A model generated the notes under the pieces. It searched no databases, was not told where the DNA came from, and saw only the letters and a list, made by a program, of their open reading frames with translations. A stretch of 64,000 nt of DNA from Ipomoea triloba (lineage: Eukaryota; Streptophyta; Magnoliopsida; Solanales; Convolvulaceae): the NCBI RefSeq assembly GCF_003576645.1, contig NC_044922.1, positions 3,189,632 through 3,253,631 on the forward strand, written 5' to 3'. Shown here piece after piece: positions 1 to 12,600 of the stretch. The position numbers were made by a program, and so were the translations under genes. How positions within the stretch are numbered: the stretch's first letter is position 1; every line of letters begins with the position of its first letter.

Positions 1-125
1 ATTACATCTAATTTTTTTATGAAAACATGTTTAGTCATACAGCTTCAATTTCTCTTGATTCTAAGGGACTTTTTTTTTTTTGAGTACTATTGACCCTGTT
101 ACATATAGTATATGTCCATACTTTC

Positions 126-211
126 TCAACCTACTGATTCTAAGGGACTTATAATAAACATCTAAATGTCAACCTACTGATTCTAAGGGACTTATAATAA
201 ACATCTAAATG
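126..211. repeat. Perfect 43-bp tandem duplication (2 copies)
   Basis: Bases 126-168 and 169-211 are identical; each begins TCAACCTACTGATTC. A third partial echo of the phrase GATTCTAAGGGACTT lies at about 58-72. This looks like local replication slippage. Confidence 0.9.
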
Positions 212-2749
212 ATTTTCATTGAGAATTCATGTTATGTAACATATAAACATTTTAATACATTAAAATATAAATTTGATTCTAATATAGGTTTCACCTAAAT
301 GTTTATTAAGAACTCTTTTTAAAAAAAAAGCATTTTCAGTGGAAATGGAATTTCATGATAATAAGAATCTGAATTAATTACACTTTTGATCGTTAAAATA
401 TATAAAAATTACCAAATTAGTCTTTCAATTATCAAGGTAACTAATACAATTCCTGCTTTAAAAAAAAAATACAATTCCTAATTATGCACCAAGATGGCAA
501 GATATATAGTTATTTTGGTCCACTTGTCACAACACTTATTAATTTTATTTTAAAATTTTCACATACTCTAAATCTCATTATTGTTCAAAATAAAAATAAA
601 CATAAAATAAAACTTAAAACACGTCAAACATTTATGAGTGCGTAACTATTCAATAGAATTAATTACCTAACAATTTCATCACCACTTTAGTATGATTCGA
701 GAAAATTAAATTTCACTAGGCACAATCCAATCATTTAACCCAATGAGACAAGGCGCCAATAGCATCCAAGTCAAGAAGATTCTTCATGTTATCTAGAGGC
801 TAGGTGAGGACTAAAGTCCCTAAATTCCTATTATGCTTAATATTAGTTAGATAGTACGTCTACGTATTTGTTCCCTTCTCTCAAAATATTAAAAACTCTA
901 AAAACCTTCTTCACAGGTTCTTGCAGTTCACAAGAAGAGTCGTGAAACCTTACTCAATCACTACATTAATTAGAATGTAATTATTGGTAATATTGATTAA
1001 CTCTCCATAATTAAGAGATTAATTTAACTATTCTTAATTACGGAGACAGAACTGGTCTGAGGAAGGCCCATTGTGGGCCCAGAATCCACTAAAATGCAAG
1101 CCCACAAGCAGAATAATGGGGCCCCATATACTGTATAAGAAGTAAAAATGCGAAAATGGGCCCATTTCTAGAAGTAAGTTTGACCAAACTCATAATGGCG
1201 ACCCGCTTTCCCGGAGGAATGGGCCCCGCCCGTGTAAGAAGACCCGAAGGTGATCTTTTTAGGTGTCAAACGTCTCCTTTAGAAACCTTGACAATGATAG
1301 TCACAAAGGAATGTCTAACAAGCATGACAAGATTTGTTGAATGTATAGGGATTTAAACTACATTTCCTGGAAGACTCTGTGAGACAGACTCGATCAGAAA
1401 GATAATAAAGTTTTAAGTTCGATGTTAATTGTCTATTTGTCTTTTTGATTTGAGCAGGTAAGTTATGAATAATATAGACTGATTTATCTCATAGTAATCT
1501 TTGACTCTTTGTCAACTAGGATTACAAGTCCGACTTTACCCAAAGCACATATACATTCAAGTAGCGGCTGCTGACTTTTTTGTAAATAAAAAAATTGAAC
1601 TCATAACTTTTAAACACGTCATACTTCACCTATTCGATCACTCATTTCGAGACAAAAATTAAGTCTTTTTTACATGATCCATAAAAAATATCTCGATCAT
1701 CAATTCATAGTCACATTAATTATACTATAAATAGAGGTAGATTAAATAATGCTTCTAAAAGAATATCTTCTTCATGATTACATAGTTGTATTTTATTGAC
1801 TTATTAATAATTTTAGTTGCATGCATGCTAAAAGAAATATCTTGAATTTCATGATTATATAGTTGTAGTTAATTGACTTGATTTTAGTTGCCTATGCACC
1901 ATTTTTTGGATGGTGATAAGACTTTGTAGTCGTCATCCAAATCGATCCTATTCTCATTAATAAGTCATGGATAATAGCATGCATCTCTATCTATCAAGAA
2001 GCTAAGGCACTAAAAGGCTACGAAAGATGTGATCAAAGTATAATTTTGGTACTTAAATGTAACAAATTCTATTCTTATTAACACTTTATTTTATTGAACC
2101 AATTACATGAGATATTTTTTTTTAGTGTAATTTATCTTCCTTATGTGATTCATTCAATGCACACTCTTAAATAGTAGTTGCAGATCTTCTTATCAGTAAA
2201 GAAAAAAAAACACTAAATCATCCAAGTAATGTAACAGTGAATTAATCATTACACATAGTAAATGTTGGATTCAATATATCTAGTACTTTTATTTACCTTA
2301 ATGTTACTTTAATTGAAGCTTCAATGTCTTATCTAAGTGGTAAAAATTTTAAAACTATAACCGTTAGTCCTGAACATGCTGTACTTTAGTATCTCTTGTA
2401 AAATAGTTGGTGGTGGTTTATTTGCACTATTGTAATATCTGAAAGGGAAATGATGATAGTGTAATGACATTTCGATTATCATTCCAAATGAGTGTTTATA
2501 AGTTGGAATCCAGTGATAGTATTTATAGATTCTTTAGACTGAAAATGTTTGATAAAGTATAAAACAAATACTACATTGTAAAAAAAATTATGGGTATTTT
2601 CAAAAAAAAAAATGGGAGAGAAAGAAAAATGATAATTGTACTCTCTTAATGTAAAACTTTCGTTACATGCCCTAATTTTATTGAGAGGAGAAAAAGAAAG
2701 AAACAAACACTATGACACACTTTTTGTCTTGGATCAATCATAATATATT

Positions 2750-2940
2750 GCCCTGGAAGGAGTGACTAAGTAAGTAGAGCATGATTCTCATACTTAGAAA
2801 GTTATGAGTTTGATTATTGTCAACACTTCGATCTCTTAGTCAAGCTTGTCACATAAGGTCTTCTAACGCGGTTTATCTATTTTATGTGATTTGTAAAATA
2901 TTACAAAAGAGTGAAATTTACCCAATTCACACCGTACCTT
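2750..2940 (+). mobile_element. SINE-like retroposon copy (family with the 40.0-kb copy)
   Basis: A pol III promoter-like start (a GTAAGTAGAGCATGATTCTC-type A box, then a degenerate GAGTTTGATTATTG B box) is followed by a tail reading like GCGGTTTATC...GTGATTTGTAAA...GTGAAATTTACCC. The same succession of blocks recurs at 40033-40195, and a tail fragment recurs near 25170-25260. No clean target duplication is visible, so the ends are approximate. Confidence 0.5.
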
Positions 2941-5013
2941 AAATAGTAATTATGGATTTTCAAGTCTGTAGAAAAAAAAAAAAGATAGAGAATAGAATAC
3001 ATGTAATAAATGCTAGTAAAGAGGTAAAGAGAAATCCACTACAAGAAAACATGAAAAGAAGAGAAAAATAAAAGAATGATGAAAAGAGTGGGTGTTGTGT
3101 TAGGGTGTTCATCAATATGCTTTCACAATCAAAGGACACTATCATACAACTAAGTCAACTAGTTGAATGTAGTGTAGGAATATAGTGGTAGAAGCAGACA
3201 GTTGAAAATTAAAGCAGAAAGTTGAAGTGGATGGTAAAACTTTAATAATCCATATAAATTAATTATAGGATAAAGTAATCTCACAAAATGGATATAATTG
3301 AAGCTCATCAAACTTCTTTTTTCATGTTTTTAAAGATTCAAATGTGTTTGTACGTACGTAGTTTGACTAATTCTTAATTAGATAGTTATTTCTAGTGAAC
3401 ATTAAGAAATGGTTTTAATAAGATAAAATAGTTAAAAAAAAAATCTTAATTAAAATTCAATATTTCCATCCCATGATTTAAGACCACTAAAACATGCTAG
3501 CAACATATAAAAAAAATTAAAAATACTAAATGAATAGACAAATTTTCAATTATTTTGGATCCAGAAAGAAGAGAACACACAACTGATACTTATCATTTTT
3601 TTTTCTTTCTAAAACGTTGCTTGCCCTCTAGGCTCCCGCCACCATTAACCTCTACTTGACCACGAATCCTCACAAAATTACTATTTTTTTTTACTTATTT
3701 TATTATGAGGTAAACTTATTAAAAACCCATATACATTGATATGTAATTAAGACATTATGCACTAAACTGCAATAGAAAATCGATAATTTGAATGATTCTA
3801 AAGAAAAGGATAAAATAATAGTACCATAAATTGTACCATGTGTTCTATTAAAATTTACACTATTTAATGCAACTCCATTAACTTACGAGTAATACTACAG
3901 ATTCTTACTTTTTACCTTTTTTTTTTTACTCTAATTTAAGTGACATGTTTTTATTGATAAATAAAAGTGAATCATTATTTTATTGAGTTCATTTTCTTCC
4001 ACCAATTAAACATGTTATGAAAAGTTTACTATTTGAACATATGCATGCATATTATTTTTCTTAACTAATAATGAAATCAATTAACTCATAAATATCAATA
4101 AATATAAATACAATTGTTGTGCATATAATATACACTCTCTTTGTCCTATTTTACTTATCTTGTTTACTATTCTTTAGCTAAATCAATTTTTCTTCTTCAC
4201 TTATTTTCTTTAATATTTTCTTGTAATTTTTAAATTTAGTTTGTTTGTGTGTGTTTAATAGTAATTTTAATGTAATTTCTAAATATATAAATTTTATATA
4301 CTGATACTAAACTAAATATTACAAAAAATTGAATTGAAAAATAACTTGAACCAAATCTCGTTAACCAAACTAAGCACATCAAATTAAATGAGATGGAGGG
4401 AGTAAAACATAAACATGCATGCAATCCAATTATCAACTTAAGTTTTTAATTTGGACATTATTCAATTTGATATTAGAGTTAAACCTATAAGAAAGGAAGA
4501 CTATGTGTCCACGTGTTATTTGACTTGTCAAAAAAAATATCAAAAAATAATAAATCCCCAGATGAACTATATAAAATTTGAAGGGGTTGGCTAATATAGG
4601 TGGGTAGATAGGTTTCTTTAAATATTTAATACAATTAAAAAGAAAAAGGGAGTTATGTGAAGGAATAATGAGACGATGAGGCTAAAAGGAATAAAATCAC
4701 CAATGTTAAGTAATGATTGGGTCTAAGCTGCAAGCTCCCATCCTCAGCTTTCTTTAATGTCTAAAATGCAAATTTTATAGTAAATTAAAACTGGAAAAAG
4801 GGATGGGATTATGGATGTGCTTTGTGAAGAAATCATAGCTATTCAGAGACCCACAAACTCCAAACTGGAGATTCTCCTAACCACACTCAATAATGGGAGA
4901 AAAAAACAATTCTTAAATAAAAAGAACGGCAGCAAAAGGGAATGTTTGCCTAACATTACGGATTGTTAATTATTATTATTTTTTGATTGTCTGCCTTAAT
5001 TAAAATGTTCTAA

Positions 5014-5669
5014 GGCTATGTTTGGCAGAGCTTATTTAGGAGTTTATAGCTTATTTTAAGCTACTAATAAGCTATAAGCTCTGTTTGGTAATGTTCTCAA
5101 AATAAGCTAGTAGCTTAAAATAAGAGCTTATTTTGAAACGCTACTTGGGGTAGCTTTTCAAAAATAAGTTAGTAGCTTTTTAACTTTTTTCCATCTTTAT
5201 CCTTATTATTTTAAATAAATGACATCCTTTACCCCTCCTCTCAATTAAAACCATTTTGACATTTTCTTTTCATTATGTTTGGTAGTAATTTCAGTTTGAC
5301 ATTTATGTTTGAACATTAATTTTTGTATGAACTAAACTTATGAATTATAAACATTTTTTTTTACTTTATATATTTTCAAATATATGTTCTTACTTTATAT
5401 TTTATTTAAATATATTGATTTCATTATTTTATATTTTAATATATAAACAAACCTATTTAAATTTAAAATTATTTAAATTGTATGAAGATGTCATTTTTAG
5501 TCTTTTTACATTCATCAGCTTATCAAAAAGTTAATTTTACCAAACACTTTTAAGCATAACAGCTAGCTTAACAGCTCTTAAGATTTCAGCTTCGAACTTA
5601 TAGCTTTTCAGTTTTCAGCTACTTTTCAGCTTTCAGCTACCTTTTCAGCTAGATTTGCCAAACATAGCC
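5014..5669. mobile_element. MITE, PIF/Harbinger-like, TAA target duplication
   Basis: The terminal inverted repeats are GGCTATGTTTGGCA at the left and TGCCAAACATAGCC at the right, flanked on both sides by TAA (5011-5013 and 5670-5672). The element is 656 bp. Subterminal motifs (AGCTTATTTT, TAGCTTAAAATAAG) are repeated in both orientations. There is no transposase, so it is non-autonomous. A 3-bp TWA duplication with G-rich ends is typical of Tourist/PIF-Harbinger MITEs. Confidence 0.8.
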
Positions 5670-6219
5670 TAAATCTACCCTTACTTAGAATAGACATTAC
5701 GTTCTCACAAGGAATTGAATTTAAAATTTTATAATTACCAATTCAACTTTGCAACTAACTCGACTGGAGTTACCCCACAAGTGTAATATTTTATTAATAT
5801 GAAAGAGCATACACTCAAAATATGATTTATGTTGGATGCTAAATTAAATGTAAATTTAATATTTTACTAATACGGAGTAATATTAAAGAACATACATCTT
5901 AGAAGATAATACCGTCACAAAAGCATTACACTCGATTTTTTATTTTATTTTTTTGCTTTTCCCATTTGTGGGATTTTCATGTAATTAGAGTTTGTGTGTG
6001 TGTGTTAAAGCTCTGTAAGTTGTAACAATCTAATGCGCGTTTCAATCCCTCAAGGGCCATTCCTTGCTGCGTCATCATGATGCATATTATGATGTTTCTC
6101 ATGTCAACTACATACATGTGATTATGCTACCAAATTCAATTAAATTTATTGTTTTTTTTTTTTTGCATTTTTGTTTAAAATCTAAACCTCTTTAATTAAG
6201 TTAAATTCACATCCAATAT

Positions 6220-6437
6220 AACCAACTTAGTTGGCATAAGTGGCCATGCATTCTCATCCCTTAAGAGAGATCGGGAGTTCAAACTTCCATCTTGTATGAA
6301 AAAATCAATCTAACCAACACTTTGTCCTTTAATCGGGCTGACCCGGTATGAGCGAGGATTAGTCTGAGTATGGTACAGACTTAAAATCTCTCATATAGTT
6401 AGAGCATACTCAGAACATCTCGTGCTAACAAAAAAAA
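6220..6437 (+). mobile_element. tRNA-derived SINE with 13-bp target duplication
   Basis: The direct repeat TCACATCCAATAT flanks the unit at 6207-6219 and 6438-6450. The body opens with an A-box-like TTGGCATAAGTGGCC. A B-box-like GGGAGTTCAAACTTCC follows about 50 bases later, and the body ends in a short A run just before the right duplication. It lies just 3' of the GWD1 stop codon. Confidence 0.75.
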
Positions 6438-6624
6438 TCACATCCAATATCATTTAATCATGGTTGTCTTACAATAAGCCATATGATGATATATAATTAT
6501 ATACAATTTATAATGTAGTCTAAGTCCTGTATAATAATAATAATACATTAATCTAAAATTTAGCAACCTTAACGACATTGCAAACTGAATCTGAAGATGT
6601 GGACGCGCATGCAGCATTTGAAGA

Positions 6625-9600
6625 TCACATCTGTGGTCTTGTCTGTACGACGTAAATTTTGGAATCCTTCACCACACCCTCAATGTCTTGAGGAGATCCA
6701 TTCAGCTCCTCAATCACTCTCCCAGCACTAACGATTCCGGAGAGGATTGATTGACGGAAATTGGAGTCCGTTATTAGTGGATCACACGAGTAGTCCAGTA
6801 CCACTTTTTCCGCTTCATCAATTGCCACGCTGAAATAATGTACAGTTGTTCATGCTCTAGCTAATTAAGGATCACCACAAAACCAACCTATTGAACATAA
6901 AATTTGTGTTGGGGTTTACCTGTCATAAAGCCCTGCCCCAGCATAACCTTCTAAATCTTCGCCATTGGAGTCTGAACGGAAGATTATGGATGGCCTTATG
7001 AAGAGGCCTGTGGGTTTGCTTGGGTAACCTAGTACCTGAAAATACTCAAAAGTAGTCAGTTACACCTCTTATTAAACAGGAGGCGTTCAGTTCATATATG
7101 GTGAGCAGTTCAAAGAGTAAAAACGTCGAATAAAATGGGCAGCATGTGTTTGTCTCTAAACGATTAAAAGGTCCAGTTAATCACCTGAGGAGAGCTGAGA
7201 TCATTCTTTTTGCAGGCAAAGCTCATAGCACGACCTGGATAAGCCCCAACCAGTGTTTCCCCTAGGCCTTTGACAACCTATACCAGTTGGAGACATACAT
7301 GAGCACGCATATCTTTGGCTATTAACTATAGTGCGTATGTATGCATCCAAAATATCTCTTCCTATATTTTCACTCACAAGTAGATAGCAGCAGCAAGTGA
7401 ACTATTGGTTTTAGGAGTTTGTGCGCACATATAGATTTGCCAATCAGAATACACAATAGATTCAGAACTCATAACTCCTAAGTCAAAGTAACATTTAGGT
7501 AACAATTGGTTGTTCACAGGATTTAAGATCCATGAAATCCTCATTCCAGAAAAGGATCTAAAACTCAGATTAATTCAGAAAGACTATATTTAATCATGGG
7601 GGCTCTTATTGGTTGCCAAGCACCTTGTGCTCAAATGGCATGTAGTGGCCTCCCTCAAGTGAAAGGTCATGAGTTCGAGCCTCAGTGGAGGAGATATCGA
7701 AATTGACTCTTTGTGCTTCAACAGGCTGTACGGTCAGTTGAATTCAAAAAAAAAAATCATGGGGGCTCTTCAAAATATTTCAACTTGTTAAATTCAAATT
7801 AATGCTATTTAAAGACATTTAAAACAAAAGGCAGGCATGTTGTCCACACATATAATCCAAATGGGCCACAATGGTGCAATGCTCCAAAGTAATTTATTAT
7901 TAAGTACATAAGCCTGAAAAGCAAGTTGATATTGCATTACCTCAGCATATATCTCAGAAGAATCTCCCGTGGATGGGTTAGTTGTATGGATAACAAATGC
8001 ATAATCAGCATTTATTATCTCTTGAACAAGGACAGCCATGCATAGATAATCATGATCGAGCTTCACTTTCCTTGTGCTAAAATATGCTCTCTCGTTCCAC
8101 TTTGAAGCCCACACCTGGAAATAGTAATAAATGGCAATGCACATGCATTAAAAGTGCTCCATCAGCGAAAAGGATACCTGTGTATCAGCTGGAGTGGATC
8201 CAGGAAAAAGTTTAACCCATGGCTGCTAAACTCATATGTTTCTCTCTTATTTTTCAATGTGGGACTCTTAACTAAAAGAAAGGAGCTACTTTGGCACTAG
8301 ATTTCTAGTACAGTTTTAGTTACTGATTACTATCCCATAACATAGGGTTGAGGCAATGATAGGAAGTTAAATAGTTTTACCTTTTTGATTGCCATCCAAG
8401 CTTGTTCCCACCGCTTTGGACTTTCATCACCAGGCCAAGGCATACCAGAACTTTTCATCTTGTCTTTGAGTTCTTTCACCTGAAATATGATTTGAGGCAC
8501 ATAAGTTTGCAAGCTAACTCCCAGAACAAATATAGCTAACTTCTATAATTACTAGTAGTAAGGAATAAATGCTGACAGCCTAACATCTGACTCCTCAACC
8601 CAAATGTGTATATCAACTATCAACATTCAACTTTGTCCAGCGGACAACTCCATAAGTGTCTAACTTATTAACAAGGACCAATATCAGTGGAACTTGGAAG
8701 CATGTATAGTCACAGAACACATACCAAGGTAAATAAAAATGACAGAAAAGTGTAAGAGAGTGGATGACAAAAAAAAAAAAAAAAAAAAAGAAGATAAACA
8801 ATACCAGTTGGGATGGTGCAGAAAGTTCTAAAACTGTTTTTCTGATTTCACCAAGGATACTGAACTCTCCTTCAGATAATCTTTTCTTGAGAACTTGCAA
8901 TTTAGTTGCCACGCCCTGCCAAGTTTTCGAACACAAACATGCTAAACATCACATTAAGATAAAAATAAAAGGAAACTAAATTTCTAATACTACTTGGCAC
9001 AAGACACTGAAGTGAATCATCAGATGAACTAACCAATTACTTGCACAATCCTGAGAATATGTTAGCTTAAGAAACAGCAGTTGATAGAAACTGAAGCTAC
9101 CAGAAAATATCAATTAAAACAGCTTTGGAATAGAATAGAACCTGATTTGTAGTGTCTGAAAGAACTTGTTCAAAAACTCCAAATGGTATGGCCACTGAAG
9201 TAGGAATCCCAATCCAAGATGGTACCTTTCCCTTCAAACTAGCTATATTGCGTGATTTAGCTCCAACCTAGGCATATTCAAGTGTGTGATAATTTTATCA
9301 TTTCTGGAATGAATTAAAATATACTTTGTATAAGTAAAATAGATTACATTGATGTGCAAAATGTTTTACAGAAACTTCAATTAAAACAAGATAAAATCAA
9401 GCAAGTTTTGATCAAAAGTAAAATGAAAGCCTTACCAATTCACTTGTAAATTCCTGAGATACTATTGCATATCTACCAGCAAAATGTTTTTTTACCAATG
9501 TCAAAGATTGTGAAGAGTCACCATCTGTAATATCAATTGATCTCAGGATATCATCATCTTTCACCTCACTGAATATAAGGAAGAGCAGAAGAAGTTATTA

Positions 9601-12600
9601 ATGACTTCTGCATATGAAAACAACATTTCAACAAAGGTTTTAGAATTAGATAAGTTTACCTATAGACTATATCTGCTGATGTAGGCTTTAAGCTCAAAAC
9701 CCTTCCTTCTTTTGCTTGAAGTTCAGCCAGAATATTAGGATCAAAGCATGTTGCGAAGCAAACCTGCCAAAGGGTAAATTCCTCTAGTATCACATATTAC
9801 AATAATTCATACTGCATCATGTTTACACGCTACAACAGTCACATTAAGATACTACCTTGCCATTTCTTGCTCTAACCGAAACATGAGAAAGAACATCTGG
9901 CATGTCTGGCGTTAGCACTGCAGTTGTACCATCAGGAATTTCCTCTTCCCCTTTCACATTTTTTGCTACCAAAATTGTCGGTTTGTCATAAGATTTGTTT
10001 TGAACAGAGAGCAAGTCATCCACAACAACAATGTAACCAACAGCCTCAACAGGGCTGATGATTTGCCAACTGCAAAAACACAATTATTTTAATTAAGAGG
10101 ATTAAGTTATCAAAAAGATCTTGCTACCCCAAAATCTTCCCTTCTGTTATTTTCAATTTCTACCAATGGTTTTACAGAATTCACTTTTGGTTTCACAAAC
10201 AAAAAAGCTTGACACCCATATCTTCAGTGACCAGAAATTTAAAGAAAAAAAAATGTAGTTGGTTCAGGAGGCATAAGTTGTGAACTAGATAGTTAGCATA
10301 TATTAGTCAAGTACATGTGAACTAAAAAATATTTCTTGTGAGAAACCTGTGAAGTAATATCCCATTAATGCTTGTCATTGTTCCCAAACAGGAGCAATTA
10401 TAAGTCATTAGCACCTACTATGGGTAAAATTGTTTAAAACAGTTCAATAAGAGGTAGTGGCAATCCAATCAACCTTCCCAATTGAGCTGTTTGTCGAAGA
10501 ACAGGATCAAGTCGATTAATAAGTGAGGATAAGGAAGCAGCTGATCCAGCACGTATTATTTCTTCAGTGAATATGCTCACCTGCAATAAGAGGGTATTTA
10601 AGTAATTATTTGGATACTTGGTGCAACAAGGTGAAGAAGTATTATGTTTCCTTTTCTGTGTTAGTAACATACTGCCCATTGATCAACCCCCAGTTTTGAT
10701 CCAAGGTATTCTGCAGATGGTTGCAATAGATGATGGTACCACTCTGCTTTGCTTGCAAGAGCAAGCCGGGTTCTGTCAAGGACTGATTTAGCAAATAAAG
10801 CCCAGGAATTATTTCCACTTTTTGACATGCTCAGTGCTTGGTTCCATCCCTTCATATAATCAATGGTGCTGAATGTTAGTGTAAAATTATCTGCTAAATG
10901 TGCTTAACTAGTGATTTTTTAAGTCTTACCTAACCATGTAAGCTGTGAAGCTAGGAAATAATTTGTATAGCATGTTAGGCACAATGCAGTTATGAAGACT
11001 TGTACAAGCACATTACACATAGAGAAGCTACCTTTGATGTAGCCCATAAAAGCTGGATTTCTATCCTAGCGGTGAAGCTAGAAATATGAGGAATGATTTT
11101 TTTAAAGGCATGGAGGAAAAGATATGGTTCACCTTGTGATAATTTTTTTGCTAGAAAGTAAGAACACTTCTAGGAATATTGCAATCAAAGTTATTGCTAT
11201 TAGTTTTTATGCATTTTTTTTTAAACATATTAGTTTTTATGCATAAGCATTAAAAAAATGTAATAATATCTGGCAGGAAACACTGTGATTAGCTCATTAG
11301 CCAAAATAATGCATGACGAGAATCAGAATAAGTAGAACTGCAGAAGAAAATTGAGAAGACTACTTTGCACATACCTTTAAGCAATAGACAAAATCTTCAT
11401 TATCATCCACAGAGAGTGCAAGATTCTCAAGAACAAGGGAGATGAAATAAATAATTTTCTGTGATAAAAGAACAGGACCATGAATATTACCTTAGGATAA
11501 ATCTTTTGAAAGAATTCAGAATTAATACAAGTCAATACTATATCAATGTAAGAAAAATACTTTTAATAATAAGTAAATTAAACATACCTCCGGATTAGAA
11601 GCATTCAGTTCCTCATACCCCCTTTCTACAGCTGTCCTCACAGTAGAGTCAAGGGCAATGTCCAGAAATAGAAGATCCTTCAGGCGGTTGTTTGGTCCGG
11701 AAAGCAATGGCCTAAGCTCTTCACGAGCCTCTAGCAAACCCTGAATATAAAAGATAACCAAAAAAGAAAAAAAAAATTAAAAGAAGGTCCTAAATATCAT
11801 GGCAGATTAAGGTCACTAGGAAAAGAGGATGACAGACCTCAAGGAGAGCTTCCACATTATTATCTTCCACATGATTTAAGATGAACTGAAGCAACTCCTA
11901 CCAAAAAAATGTTTTTATGAGAAACTCATTAGTTATCAACTGGAATGAATTATCACACAGGTGCAATATGATGGATGGCTTGCAATGTTATACCCGAAAT
12001 CCTGATGGCAAGCCTGATACTGGATTTATATGCACACCAACCATGAAGCCTTCACCCTGAGGAATGAGGATAATGAAGAACCATTTCAGACTATGGGATA
12101 AATAAAGAAATCAATTGTAGCAACAGAATTCCTATTAACATATTACCTCAGCTTTGTATCCCATGCAATTTCCTATGGCGGACTCAAGATCAGCACCTGA
12201 ATGGACTGCCTGTGCAAAACTTAAAAGCTAACTAAGTTCCCTATCTCAGTCATATTAGAAAGTAAAGCAAATATGAACTTGTTCAAAAAACAGAGACTAT
12301 TTTGTGAACACTCCTGTAGTCCTGTCTGAGTAGCAAACCTCAAAGGAATAGTGATTCTTTCTATCAAAATCAATTAGAATTCTAAATCAAGTTTATTTGC
12401 GATTCTTATGACCACACTAGTTCACGCATGCCTAAGTTAGACTTAAAAATTGTGTGATATAGTACTCCCTCAAGAATTGTGTGGTCACCAACCTTCAATG
12501 TTCTCATATAGCTTCCAAGATCATGTAAGAGGCCTTCCTTTTGGTTTCTTCTAAAATTTGGTTCAGAATGGATAGCACGATCATAACTTAGTAGGCGCTC

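Larger units (their letters stand above)
1..6624. other. Intergenic region downstream of GWD1, no gene seen
   Basis: AT-rich non-coding DNA with many homopolymer runs and only short chance reading frames. It contains a 43-bp tandem duplication near the left edge, SINE-like copies near 2.75 and 6.2 kb, and a TIR element at 5.0 kb. A GC-richer patch at about 1045-1360 has no recognisable protein. The last few hundred bases before 6625 should hold the 3' UTR of GWD1, but I cannot place a poly(A) site. Confidence 0.7.
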
